The notes under the pieces: generated by a model
Databases searched by the model: none
Told to the model about the DNA's origin: nothing
Seen by the model: the letters and a program-made list of their open reading frames with translations, nothing else
Origin: Cymodocea nodosa
Taxonomy: Eukaryota > Streptophyta > Magnoliopsida > Alismatales > Cymodoceaceae
Assembly (NCBI GenBank): GCA_036874045.1
Contig: CM072341.1
Coordinates: 4,538,501 to 4,602,500, forward strand
DNA: 64,000 bases
Reading direction: 5' to 3'
Position numbers and translations under genes: made by a program
Part shown: positions 11,145 to 23,551 of the stretch, piece after piece
How the letters are laid out: each line of letters starts with the position of its first letter
How positions within the stretch are numbered: position 1 is the first letter of the stretch

Positions 11145-12113
11145 TTGTATAGTTTGTCTACTTGTACTTGTATATATTTGTATGAAAAATATCTGATTTG
11201 ATTGTATTGTAATTGATTCATATGAATGAATATATGTTTTTCAGATATATTTTTCATGCGTGTTTAGAATGATGAAATGGATGAACTATATTGAATGTTA
11301 TATAATTTATGGAACATTATGCATGGATGTTTAAAAAGATTTATAGTTTGCTGAATGACAGGATTAAATAATAGATGCTTGAAAATATCTACATGTTGCA
11401 AGGTAAAATGTAAATTCTGCATAACATGAAATGAACTGCAAGTTAAATATTTATATAATGTTCAGATTTAAACGAATTTTGATTAGAATGCTGCATTAAT
11501 GACATGTATTTAACTTTATTTCAGTTAGTAGAATGTAGGAGAGAAAAAAAAACATAAAGGTATTTACGAGGAGTAAACTTAGAAGTTGCTAAGTGTTAAC
11601 TCAATGAAGTAAGTTCATTGAGTTAAACTTAACTCCATGAGGTCAGTAATATAATATAAGGTCACTCCGTTAAGTTATCTATAACTCAACGAAGTTAGTC
11701 CGTGGAGTTAGCAACAGTAACCGACATTGTTCTATTGAGTTATCTATAACTCAATGAGGTTAGTTCGTGGATTAAGCAGAACAGTTATTCTTTTAACCAT
11801 GAACGAATCTTCATCGGCTTAGCAGTTACCAAAATTTGAAATTAGTAGTGGTACACATACCCATAAAAACAGGAACCACGCTACATACATGTTGCAAGAC
11901 ACGTTCTTGCAATGAGATTTATTTACTTTATGGATGTGCATTATATATATAAAACAGAATGTTATTTATGAGTTACCAGCACTTTTAAAAGAAAGGAGAA
12001 TGCGTTGGGGGAACTGGAAGGAGAAGTAGTTGATTCAACTTCATCCCTCAACAAATATTTACTAAATGGAAAGCTTCAGACTGGTATGTAATTAATCGAC
12101 TGCTATTTTATTT
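11145..12113 (+). other. Spacer between ORF3 and gag, with hairpin cluster and promoter-like box
   Basis: No gene. AT-rich to about 11560, then a cluster of GTTGAGTTA/TAACTCAAC dyads at 11590-11770, then a conserved part with a TATA-like box at 11941 and a splice-donor-like GTATGT at 12084. Counterparts lie at 20437-21496 and 27967-28831. Confidence 0.6.
11941..11954 (+). promoter_or_regulatory. TATA-like box ahead of the displaced gag (copy 1)
   Basis: TTATATATATAAAA sits about 170 bases before the gag ATG at 12114. Its position is kept in the other two copies (21311 and 28127, minus strand). This suggests an internal promoter; it is inferred from sequence only. Confidence 0.4.
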
Positions 12114-13457
12114 ATGAGCACATGGACTCGTTCTCCTAGCACTAAACAATTAGTAAGAACACCTACCTAGGAATATTCAACATAGAGGTGTACTGAAACA
12201 TTTTCTGAATTGGACTTTAACAAAATCCTTAGGGGTGTAGCTAACCTTTCTTTAAAAGAGAATGTAGATATGACTACTCTAGTAGAAAAACCATTAGGAG
12301 AAATTCTATACCCTGAATTAGTTGATGAACCTTTATGTATTCGATTACCAAACTTTGAGGGAGATAGGTTTGAACTGAAATCTAATTATATTAGTCAATT
12401 GCCACATTTTCATGGATTAGAAAGAGAGGATGCCTATTATTTCCTTAGAGAATTTAACGAAGTTTGTCAAATGATGAAAATGCCGAACATGAGTATAGAT
12501 GCTATTAAACTTAGATATATCCCTTTTGCTTTAAAAGACACAGCTAAGAGATGGTTATATACTTTGTCGCCTGATTCAATTTCTGCATGAACTGAATTTT
12601 GCTCTATTTTTCTGGAAAAATATTATCCAACACATCAAACAATTAAAAAGAAAAAAGAAATATTAATGTGTAGCCAAAAATAAGGTGAATCATTTTGGAA
12701 ATATTTTAAAAGATTTAAAGATTTACTGACTCAATATCCACATCATGCAATGAGTAAAGCACAATTAATAGGTATAATTTATGAAGGCATAGATGTTTCA
12801 ACGAAATCTTTATTAGAATCTACTTGTCAAAATGGATTTCTGAAACTATGTAGTGAAGAAGCATGGGCATATTTAGAAAACTTTGCAAAAAGAACTGCAC
12901 TGTGGGAAAACTCGGCTGAAGCTATTATAGATAAAAGAATATTGCCAAGAGGAATGCATGAAATAGATTCAAGTACTATGCTTGAAGTGAAATTAACTGA
13001 GTTAACAAAGAAAATAGAAGAGTTATCATTAAATCAGAAACTAGCAGAAAAGAATGCAAACATTAATGATCTAGATATTATTTATGCTAGAAACCAGAAA
13101 GATAACTTTGGAAATTCTTATAATCCTAATTGGAGAAATCACCCGAATTTATCTTGGAGAAACAACAATTTCCAGGGAGGAGAAAATGTAAATGAGAAGA
13201 ATATAAGTTATGAAGCATTAATTGAACAAGGATCTAGAATATAGAAATTAGAAAAGATAATCTAGCAATTAAACAATCGTCTAGATTTTGTATTTGGAAA
13301 TGCTACAATTCAAAATTAGAATAGAAACATACCACTTAGACAGAAGGAATCAATGGAAGTTAGACCTACTAGAGGATTGCCAATACAAGCAATACCTAAC
13401 CCTATCAATAGAATTGTTAATGAAATTGATACCTCTTCTAGGAGGATAGCTGAATGA
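12114..13457 (+). pseudogene. gag: Athila gag, outer copy 1, located downstream of ORF3
   Basis: Starts at ATGAGC, which in the other copies begins MSTWTRSPSTK. It carries the retrotransposon gag domain: IRLPNFEGDRFELKSNYI, LPHFHGLEREDAYYFLREF, KLRYIPFALKDTAKRWLYTL and EKYYPTHQTIKKKKEI are the classic Athila capsid motifs. A linker, NSYNPNWRNHPNLSWRNNNF, and a short tail ending near GLPIQAIPNP follow. This is essentially a full-length gag apart from the knuckle, which sits upstream with pol. Finding it behind pol and ORF3 is unusual. Fossil, a few breaks. Confidence 0.85.
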
Positions 13458-13643
13458 AGCAGTATAACTAAAGTAACTATATATATATATAAGTTTATTT
13501 ATAGTTAATAGTATTGTAGAGTTGGTCCTTAACTCAACAAATTTAGTCTGTTGAGTTATGACCTAACTCCACGAGGGTGTGCAGTAGTTATGTTAATTTT
13601 TGTCTCTGCTAATTTTTGTGTTTATGTTATACAGAATCAACAA

Positions 13644-13861
13644 ATGGAATTGATGTAATTACCGCTGGATGTACTAAGGGAAGCACTGAGTAACTTGTCA
13701 GCTAAAGATCTGTGCATGTTGTGTTGTGTATCAAAGGAAATTAAAGACTGTGTTGGAGAAAAATATTTTCAAGGACTACAAGCTGCAAAAATGACTAAGA
13801 CTAGAGATGGATTCATATGGAAGTCATTTAATCATAGTTCAATTAGCCATGAATATTTGAA
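13644..13861 (+). pseudogene. F-box gene fragment, outer copy 1 (5' end only)
   Basis: The ATG follows TTATACAG (ends 13634), which looks like a splice acceptor. The frame carries the F-box helix pattern (ALSNLSAKDLCMLCCVSKEI), then LQAAKMTKTRDGFIWKSF, and stops matching the other two F-box copies at about 13861, where protease sequence begins abruptly. Between gag and this start (13458-13643) is a short spacer with one GTTGAGTTA/TAACTC dyad. Confidence 0.75.
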
Positions 13862-15890
13862 TATATATCCTATTAATATTGTGATTTTGGATTTCCAACA
13901 AATTCAACATCAAAATCATGATACATCTTTAATTTTTGGAAGACCATTCTTAGCAACATCAAGGGCTATTATAAATTGTAAAATTGGAGTGATGAAGTTA
14001 GCATATGGTAATGAGGATACTTAATTAAACATTTTCAAACCAAAAAAGTTTGAGGAGTTAGAAATGTCCTTACATACTATAGACTTTTTAGAGGATGAAG
14101 AAGATATGCTAGATGATGTGATTCAAAAAGAATTAAATAGTCAACTAAATTCTGAAACTTTAGAAGTAAGTGAAAGCATAAATGTAGAAGGAGATCAAGA
14201 AAAGATTTATATGGAAGATGAAAATGTTCAATTAGAAGCTCTAGCTTCTGATGGTCAACATTTAGATTTAAAACCTTTACCACCTGAATTAACCTATATA
14301 TTTCTAGAAGAAAAATGAACATGTCCAATCATTATTGCTTTAGATTTAAAAGATGATCAAATTTCTAAATTAAAAGATGTAGCAAAAACTTATAAAGAAG
14401 CAATAGGATGGACTATGACTAATTTAAAAGGGTTAAGTGTAACTTTATGCTGTCACCATATATATTTAGAAGAGAATGCTAAACTTGTTAGAATTCCTAA
14501 GAGGAGATTAAATCCAAATCTTAAAAAAGTAGTCAGGAAGGAAATAGTGAAATGGTTAGATAATGACATAATTTATCCGATTTCTGATAGCTCATGGGTT
14601 AGTCTAATCCATGTAGTTCCTAAGAAATCAAGATTAATAGTTATTAGGAATGAAAGTTAGGACTTGATACCTACTAGAATTCAATCAGGCTGGAGAGTTT
14701 GTATAAACTATAGAAAGCTGAATGCTGTAACTAGGAAAGATCATTTTCCCTTACCTTTCATAGATCAAATGCTAGAGAAATTAGTAGGGCAAAAATATTT
14801 TTGTTTCCTAGACAGGTATTCAGGATATAACCAAGTTCCAGTAGCATTAGAAGATTAAGAGAAAACAACTTTCACCTGTCCTAATGGAACTTATGCTTTT
14901 AAGAGAATGTCATTCAGATTATGTAATGTGCCAGCCACCTTTCAAAGGTGTATGTAGGGCATATTCATCGAAATGACTAAAGATTTTTTAGAAATATTTA
15001 TGGATGATTTTACTGTATATGGAACTTCATATGAAGTGTGTTTAAACAATTTAGACTAAGTATTAAAATGCTGTGTGGAAAAAAGTCTAGTTCTAAATTG
15101 GGAAAAATGTCACTTCATGGTTAAACAAGGAATAGTCTTGGGACATGTTGTTTCAAAGAAAGGGTTGGAAGTAAATAAAGCTAAAATAGAAATAATTTCT
15201 AATCTACCAGAACCTAAATCAGTAAAAGATATTATATCATTTTTAGGACATACAGGATTTTATAGAAGATTTATTAAAGATTTTAGCAAAATAGCTAGAC
15301 CTTTAACTAATCTATTAAAAGATGTCTTATTCAACTTTGATAAAAATTGCAAAGAAACATTTTTCAAGCTTAAGACTAGCTTAATTTCAACTCCTATAAT
15401 ACATGCACCTGATTGGAGTCATCCATTTGAATTAATGTATGACACATCTGATTTTCCTGTTGGAGTAGTGTTGGGACAGAAGATAGAAAAATCTCTTAGA
15501 GTGATTCATTATGTAAGCAAGACATTAAATGATGCTCAAGTTAATTATACAACTACTAAAGAGGAATTGTTAGTTGTTGTCTTTGCCTTATAAAAGTTTA
15601 GATCATATCTGATTGGAGCTAAAGTGATAGTATACACAGATTATTCAGCTTTAAAACACCTAATAGCAAAGAAAGAGACTAAACCTAGATTGATCTGATA
15701 GATATTATTATTACAAGAATTTGATCTAGAATTAAAGATAAAAAAGGTTGTGAGAATGTAGTAGCAGATCATTTATCAAGATTACAAATAGAAAAATCAA
15801 ATATTGAAATTAAGGATAATTTTCCTAATGAACAATTAATGACCATCAACACAATGCCTTGGTATGCAGACATAGTTAATTATTTAGTTG
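13862..15890 (+). pseudogene. pol: Athila pol, second block of the outer element (PR end to RNase H)
   Basis: Begins inside the protease (YPINIVILDFQQIQHQN), continues through the acidic linker, reverse transcriptase (about 14400-15320, with IFMDDFTVYG) and RNase H (about 15400-15800), and ends near [12 protein letters not shown]. The integrase is wholly absent: the sequence passes straight into the hairpin-rich spacer. This half has lost both flanks of pol compared with copy 1. Fossil, about ten breaks. Confidence 0.85.
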
Positions 15891-16449
15891 CAGAAAAATC
15901 TATATATTATATTGTGTAAAAATGTCAATTTCATCGAAGCATAGTATTGGTTCAACCGAAAGAAAAAAAAGAAAAAGTATTTAATTTCAATTCAACCGAG
16001 GAATATAACGGTTTGACTAAAATTTTAAAATGTTGAAAAATTAAGAGTCGGTTAGACCAAAAATTCTTTAGTCTTGACTGAAGTAAAAATTATTATTTTA
16101 AGTATTTTTATTAGTTATAATTTTACGGGAAGTTCGTTGAGTTATGCTTAACTCAACGAACTTACTCCGTTGAGTCTAGAATAAGTTGACAAATTTACCC
16201 CATTGAGTTGACTATAACTCAATAGAGTACTATAGTTAAGTCCACAGACTAGTTAATCGTAACTCCATGGAGAAGTAAGTGGGAGAGCGAGAGTTTGCAC
16301 GGGAAAATGACCCGATTACCTGCCTAAAACTTAAGGTTTATTTATACTAAAACTTAGGATTTGGGGGCATTATCCGTAGAATCATTTAGAACTTAGAATA
16401 GTAGAGATCAGAGCAATTCCATTCTGTTCTGTTACACCACAAAGTCAAG
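15891..16449 (+). other. Hairpin-rich spacer before ORF3, second block
   Basis: Same layout as 9384-9990: a CGGTT/AACCG dyad part (15930-16090) and then GTTGAGTTA/TAACTCAAC dyads (16130-16270). No gene. Confidence 0.7.
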
Positions 16450-18094
16450 ATGACGCTAGAGTTCTGGGAGGAAATTGACACCACGAGATTTCTCGGAGAA
16501 TCAGAAGAATGACATATGAGACAAAAGATCAGGAACACAACAAAGGAAAAGGAACTCCAAAAGGTAGAATCTGACATCTTTTACTAGAGGAAAGCTTTAG
16601 TAGATTTAGATATTACCATACCTTAGATTGTGGAGATGAGGATTAAAGTAGCAGCAGAAGTTGTTGTGAACAAAGAAAGGAAAATCAGGCCAAACAACGA
16701 AGTTGCCCTAGAATTAATCTAGCATAAGCCCAGATTATGGTTTGTACGACATATTAGTGGATATGCTCAGTGGGCAATCTAGGAGCAATAGAGGAAAGTA
16801 GTGGAAGAACCTATAGCTATAGAGCCGACTATTGAAAAACCAGTTACTGAGGAACAGTAGCTAGGACCGTCCATTCCACTACCAAGGTCGATAGAAAGAG
16901 CAGCATTTTTGGGGCCATCAATGCTTGAGGAATGGAGAGAATTTGTAGAGCTTGTTAAAGTTGCCAAGAGCTGAGGAAATTCTAAGGATATGGTTGTGGA
17001 AAAATCGCATTTACTATACGATGCACTCTACAAGAAAAGGGCCATAGATAAGTTGAAGGCCTAGTATAAAATTAAAGTAGAGTAACATCATGAAGCAGCT
17101 AGATCAATAGCTGAAAAAGAAATTGAAGTTGGTCTTTCGAGACTAGTAATTATAGAAAGAGTAAAACAGGAAGAGCTAGTACCTATGGCTCAAGGGCCTA
17201 CAAAGCCTATTTTTGTGGATTTAATCTCAAAGGAGGAAGAGGAAGACCATACATAGCTATTTAGAAGAAGGAAAGGAAAAGAGATAGTGCTTGAAGCTCT
17301 TATAAAGAGTAAACCTGAGCTTAAAATATCAGAAGGGTCTATTGAGCCTATTTTTGTAGACTTGCTATCCGAATCTAAGGAGGAGTAGGAGTAGTAGCAA
17401 TAAGAGCAAAGAGAAGAAGAAAAACAGGCTAAAATTAGTCTATAGCCTGTACAAACAAAAGAAACTGAAATTAGGGCAGAAGCTGATTTGCTTGTGACTC
17501 CATCCCAACCTACCACAGAATCAGAAAGAATAGTGACAATGCAGATTGGTAGTCAAGAGGAAGAAGAAAGAGAAGACACTGAACAAGAGCATATGGAACA
17601 AGAAGGAAATTTCTCGATAGATTCCATTGAAGAGGGAGAGACTCTTTAGCAAATTTTTGAGAGGATTCAAGAAAGAAGAGTGGAGAGTTCTGTTAGCTCT
17701 CCACCACAGATAGAAGTAGAAACAAGGATGCAAGAATCTCTGGATCATTTCTAGCAAATTCAAGTTCAGCACATTGAAGAAGTTCAAGAACAAACCCCTC
17801 TAGAGCAACAAATTCAAATTCCTGACCCTGTTGAAGGAACAGTTCTGAATGAAGTACACTTTTGGAGTTAGGAAGCATACAATAAATATCAAGAGATTAG
17901 GGGTTATGATATTATATATAGTAGACCAGTAAACTAGAACAGTATGCAGGAAATTAAAGAATTATTTGAGTTCTAGGGTCTACTAAAATTTATTTCTCAA
18001 TAGAGAGGGCATGTAGTATACGAAAATCTAGTACCTTACTTTTATGCAAACTTGAGAGAGGAAGAAGGAAAATTAATGTCTAACGTGGAGCAAG
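16450..18094 (+). pseudogene. ORF3, second block, part before the solo LTR
   Basis: Contains the N-terminal third that copy 1 lacks: a charged helical segment (about 16450-16700), an IRPNNEVALELI-like motif near 16690, and a long Glu/Lys/Gln-rich region with two similar EPIFVDL blocks (near 17200 and 17345), which look like an internal repeat. It ends where a solo LTR has split it. Fossil, many breaks. Confidence 0.7.
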
Positions 18095-19854
18095 TGAAAG
18101 GATCGAATGACACACTAGAGGGGGGGTGAATAGTGTCCTAATCAAGTTTATTTTGCTTTTAAAAATTTCGAAAGCTGTTGACACTAATGAACCTTGATTA
18201 ATTGATTTTAGAATTAAAAACTAGCAGAGCAGAAATTAAAGAACACAAAAAGATTTATAGTGGTTCCAAACTAGGTAGTCCACTCCTCAAGGCCACAACC
18301 TTGAGAATTCCACTAAGTGCTTTTAAGGCTAAGCACAAACCTTAAACAAGTTGCTTTTGCAGGCTAAGCAACAACCTTACACAAATTGCTTTTGCAGGCT
18401 AAGCAACAACATTATAGATGTTTTTAAAGGCTAAACAAAAACCTCACACAAAGCACCAACTTTGTGTACTCAAGACCCTAATCTTGAGTAAGTGAAGTAT
18501 CACACTTCACTCTCTTCACCAAGGCCTCGACCTTGTGAAGGTATACTCACAACACCCTTGTGAGTTAAGGTTTTCAAGTAAACAAGAAGACAATTTAAAA
18601 CCAGGAGTCACTAACTCAAAATGAAAATGACACACAACACTAGATCAACTCCTATGAAGAGTTGACACAGAAGCTTTGAGGAGATTTCTTGATTGATCTG
18701 TAGGTGATGATCTTTTGAACTTTGTTGCAGACGAATCTTCAAGGTGTTTGCAAAATCATTGAACAGACAATTTCTCCTCTCGAGTGTTGAAAAAATTCTA
18801 TGTATCTATCTTTCAGTTTTCTGCAAAAATCCTTTTTATTTTTCCTTCGAGATTTGCATAAGTGGAAAGAATTTTGAAATGGTCAGATGCCTTATGCAGC
18901 AATTCATTTTCGGCAACCTTCAATCATATTAAAGTTGAGATCTGCAATCAAAAGATATCTTACCACAAAGATTAGTCAATTAATAATAGTTGCAGTTTCT
19001 GTAAAAATAAAATCTTCGAAGGCTTTCAGAAAATCGGAGACTTAAATAGATAACCTGTTGAAACTCAAAATCATTTTGGATAGTTGGAACTAACTTACTG
19101 AAAGACCACTTAAGTCATGCATTAGAAATGAAACACGTGTCCTTCAAAAACTACGTTAAAAAAATAAACTATCGAATAGAGTGAACATGTTTCAGATACT
19201 TAAAAAGATAACTCTCCGATCCTTAAGTCATTTCAGATAGTTACATAGGTAACCTTCCGAAAAGTCACTTAAGTCAGAAAATAAAAGAAAACTCAACCAT
19301 CCAAAGCTTAAAACAGTTTTCGGATACTTATTGAAGATAACTCTCCGATTCTTAAGAGTTTTCGGATAGTTACATCGTAACCTTTCGAAAAGTCACTTAA
19401 GTCAAGTGATGAGAGACTAACACGTGTCCTTCAGAAGAAAGTAACCGAAAATATATTAAAACAAAGAAACAGCTAACTCTCCGAAATAAAAACTTTAACT
19501 ATCCGAAACCAAAAGGATTTCAGAGACTTACCATAAAAATCATATCCAGACATAAAAAGACTTAACTCATCGAAGATAAATACTTTTGGATAGTTACTGA
19601 TATAACTGTCTCAAAAACCAAGTGAAAGACTTAATTATCTGATTTGTCTTGTTCTGTTCGGTGACTTATAAAATAACTCTCCGATCAATACACTGTAGAC
19701 ATAATAACCTGCCGAAATCTAATTTAAAAGACTTTGAGTACACAATAGTTAGCCAAAATTCATTTGAGTAAAAGGACATCTAAACTATGGCAGAAATAAT
19801 TAAACCACACATTTTGCATCATCAAAATTAACTGATAAAATAAATGAACTAACA
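18095..19854 (-). mobile_element. Solo LTR, Ty1/copia SIRE-like
   Basis: Bounded by TG...CA ends (TGAAAGGATCG on the plus strand, AACTAACA at the right) and by a perfect GCAAG target repeat (18090-18094, 19855-19859) inside ORF3. AGAGGGGGGTGAAT near the left end is the mark of SIRE-like LTRs at their primer-site end, so the LTR points to the minus strand. No internal region or second LTR is present, so the rest was lost by LTR-LTR recombination. The right part is rich in TATCCGA/TCGGATA modules. Confidence 0.85.
18300..18460. repeat. Short tandem array inside the solo LTR
   Basis: About four units of roughly 35 bases built on TTGCTTTTGCAGGCTAAGCA. The unit is itself an inverted repeat (TTGCTT...AAGCAA). 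The two middle units are nearly identical; the outer two are degenerate. Confidence 0.7.
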
Positions 19855-20436
19855 GCAAGTTGATGTATAGATAACACCAGAGCTTCTTCACAACATTTTT
19901 AGATTGAAAAATGAAGGGATAGAAATTCTAGAGAACACAACTACAGTCGAGTGGACAGAATAGGAAATAAAGGACTATTTAGCTATCAATCCTAGTGTGC
20001 CATTATTAAATAGATTGAAGCACTTAAATGGTAAAGCACACATGGTAGCTAACATTTTGATTAAAAATGTCTACCAACGACAAGGCCACAATATTGAACT
20101 AAGTCAGTTTGTTAAATGGGCCACATATGCAATTGTGAACAGAATTTAAATTAATTGGTACAAAGTTTTTATCTCCAAGTTGAGAGCAGCAAAGAAGAAA
20201 TTATTTTATGAAGATTTGATTCCATTGCTAATGGTGGACAACATCAATTTCACGAAATGGACATCTAAAATGATAAGATCAAGAAGCATTTTAGTGAAAG
20301 AATACAGAAATTATGCTGGTGCTGAGATTATTGGACCTTCTAGAGGCATTATAAGGGCTGTTAAGAGGTAAATCAATTAGAACAACAACTAGAAAAGCTC
20401 TAGAAGGAAGTAGATGAACTTAGGAAAAAGGACTAA
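19855..20436 (+). pseudogene. ORF3, second block, part after the solo LTR
   Basis: Resumes with the second copy of GCAAG and carries the conserved helical domain (LNGKAHMVANILIKNVYQRQ, KKLFYEDLIPLLMV) and the start of the terminal coiled coil. Fossil, several breaks. Confidence 0.75.
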
Positions 20437-21496
20437 ATGTATTGTTCGTCTACTTATATTTGTATTGAAAAATATTTGACTATATGTAAATGTAAACTAT
20501 TTATATATATGAATGTTTGAATTTCAAATATTTTTGAAGTCATGTTTAAGAATGAATGATATAATTCAGAACTGTATTGAATATTATACAACTATTTTAA
20601 AGATGTGCAAGACTGTTTAAAAGATTTACAAATTTTATGAATGACATGGTTAAATGCATGATAATTGGTTAATGCCTAAATATATCTCTACATGTTGAAA
20701 AGTAAAATGTAAATTTTGCATAACAAGAAGTGAACTATAAGTTAAATATGCATATAATGTTCAGATTTAAATGAGTTACATTAGAACATTACATTAATGA
20801 CATGTACTTAACTTTAATTAAGTCGACAAAATGCAGAGAAAAAAAAAATATATATATATAGAAGTTAATACAAGGAGAAAGTTTTAGAAAAATTTGCCAA
20901 GTGTTAACTCAACAAAGTAAGTCCGTTGAGTTAACCTTAACTCCACGAGGTCAATAAGAAAATATAAGGTCACTCCGTTGAGTTATCTGTAACTCAACAA
21001 AGTTAGTCCGTGGAGTTAGTAAATAGGCAACGAACCTAGTCCGTTGAGTTAGTTGTAACTCAACGAGGTTAGTTCGTTGAGTTAGAAATAGTAACTGAAG
21101 CTAGTCCATTGAGTTAAATGTAACTCAACAAGGTTAGTTTGTGGATTAAGCTGAACGGTTATTCTTTTAACCACGAACGAAACTTCGTGGGTTTAACGGT
21201 TACTGAAATTTGAAATTAGAAGTGGAACACGTATCCATAAAAATAGGAACCATACTACACGTTACAAGACACGTTCTTGCAACGAGATTCATTTTCTTTA
21301 TGGATGTGCATTATAAATATAGAATAGAATGTTATTTATGAGCTACCAGCACTTGAGGAAGAAAAGAAAATTCGTTAGGGAACTAGAAGGAGAAGTAGCT
21401 GATTCAACTTCATCCGTCAACAACTATTTATTGAAAACAAAGCATCAGACTAGTATGTAATTAATCTTCTGCTATTTTACTTTATGTAAAGAGTTT
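20437..21496 (+). other. Spacer between ORF3 and gag, second block
   Basis: Counterpart of 11145-12113. The cluster of GTTGAGTTA/TAACTCAAC dyads at 20905-21160 is larger than in copy 1 (about five pairs). A TATA-like TTATAAATATAG lies at 21311-21322. The gag that should follow is separated by the inserted minus-strand element. Confidence 0.6.
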
Positions 21497-21501
21497 ATGA
21501 G

Positions 21502-23538
21502 TGTTTGTGTTTTCCCAATACTACACTAGAAAAACTTGGATTTGTTACTTCTATTTTTACTTAGTTAATTTATCTTTATGCCTATTCTTTCTTTTAGAAG
21601 TAAACAAACAACCTTTAATACAATTTAGATATTAATTCTAATTTATACTTTAACTGCAAGTGCATAGTGTCTATTGTATCAGTGTGCAAGTACAGGTCGA
21701 TCCCATAGGGAATTGCTGAAGAACTTGAGAACTGTTCGTTTGTTAATAATCAAATTTATATATTCAATAAGCTCTCCGTTGAATTACAGTTAACTCAATG
21801 GACAAAGTTCGTTGAGTTATGGCTAACTCAACGGACTAACCTCGTGGACTTAATTTAACTCCACGAGCCTGCCTTTTCTTTTTAATACTGCTATTTACAG
21901 AGGAATTTGGCCAACCATTGGGCGATTCCACAGATTGTAAATAACATCAATTAAGCTCTTTAATGTTAGTTAACATTGGATTTATCATTAAGCAATACTA
22001 ACATTCAAATAATTCAAACAGTAACCATTAAAATCTTTAAGTCTTTTGAATGAACCAATTTCAGTAAACTGTAAAACTAAAACAACATAAAACAATCACA
22101 ACACTAACAAAGATAACATTAATCACGATACAACACAAACAATACAACACTCAAATACAATATACAAACATAGATAAATTGTTTTTGGTATTTTTGTTTT
22201 TAATATGAACATGGAAATGGGCGAAAGGTGAAATGTAAAGTAATCTCACTTGACAGTAAATACTTCCGACACTACTTGCAACGCGATTACATCACTGAAA
22301 ATTAAACCACTTACAATTCTGTCTCCTCTCCCTATAGAATCGCGAGTCCAGAATTGCAGGATGATCTCCTCTTCAACATACAGGCATCAACTCGAAGCCA
22401 AGGCTAAAAGCTTTATGATCTCCTGAAATATGAGTCGGCTCTTGGTGAAAATGGCTTCCCGCGATGCGATCACTCCTCACAGTGGTTGTCAAGCATTGTG
22501 TTTGGCTCGAAATCGACCCGACATCAAGAAAGTATTCTCATAGACCTCCGATGGTTGGTGATTGTGGTGGTGGTGATGATGGTTGGTGTGGTACTTCAGA
22601 GAATTGCGACGCTGATCCTCCTTTGCACACATTGTTCGCCCATCGATCACACACCCTTTATTTTTTCTTCTTTTCTTTTATATTTCTTCAGTAGTAACTG
22701 CTTCTGCTTGAATGGTCGGTTGGATTTCCTTCATTCGTATCAACGGTGATGATTTCTTTCCCTGCGCGATACGTGCAAACGTGATTTTTCTCTTCTAACT
22801 GTCTGTTCCTACAACCGCTACAGTGGCATATTAGAAAATATATAGTCCGTGGAGTTACAGATAACTCAACGGACTTTCTTCGTTGATTTAACTATAAAAC
22901 ACGTGCATAGATTTAACTATCCGATGCTCAGGTGCATTTTGGATACTTATAAACTTAACTATCCGATGCTTAGATGCATTTCGGATAGTTATAGATAACT
23001 CATCGATATATAACTTAAGTAAATCTACCAAATCTCGACACGTGTCAGCAACAGTTTAATCATAAAATAACATTTCGGAGAGTTATGGAGCTAACTATCC
23101 GATGCTCAGATGCATTTCGGATAGTTATAGATAACTCACCGAAAGTTCACTTAAGTCATGCATTATGGTTTCGACACGTGTACTTCAGGAAATAATAAAA
23201 TATTCTCTCAAAACATAACTATTCGGCAATTTAAACATAACTATCTGATATGTTTGGCCTGTTAAACATAACTATCCGAAATATGTCCAGTATGTTAAAC
23301 ATAACTGTCCGAAATATCAGAAAATTCGGATACTTAAGAATTTCACAGCCTGCAACTTACCGACAGTTTAGAAATGTACTAAATTAACATTAATTTCCCC
23401 AAATTAAGCAGATTCTTCAATTAAAGTATATAACAATGCAATTATAACATAATGGCTTAATTCTCATATGATAAGCTAAATATTATGCAATTAACCATCA
23501 TTTAACCGTTAATAATATGCACCTTTTCATTCTAAACA
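21502..23538 (-). repeat. Athila 3' LTR
   Basis: 2037 bases, against 2018 for the partner. It contains GTTGAGTTA/TAACTCAAC dyads near 21777-21845 and a run of TATCCGA/CGGATAGTTA modules at 22915-23330. Short frames inside (22464-22749) recur in the other LTR only because the LTRs are copies. Confidence 0.92.
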
Positions 23539-23551
23539 CTTCCCCCATACC
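23539..23551 (-). other. Polypurine tract
   Basis: On the minus strand GGTATGGGGGAAG directly precedes the LTR start TGTTTAGAATG. The outer element has the similar GTATGGGGAAAG at 57581-57592. Confidence 0.85.

Noticed and set aside
18744-18932. Short frame in the solo LTR
   Set aside because: LTR sequence with no family support and no start context.
22464-22749. Overlapping plus-strand frames with a His/Ser/Phe-rich tail, also seen at 37373-37642
   Set aside because: They lie antisense inside the two Athila LTRs and recur only because the LTRs are copies; length and reading do not suggest a gene.
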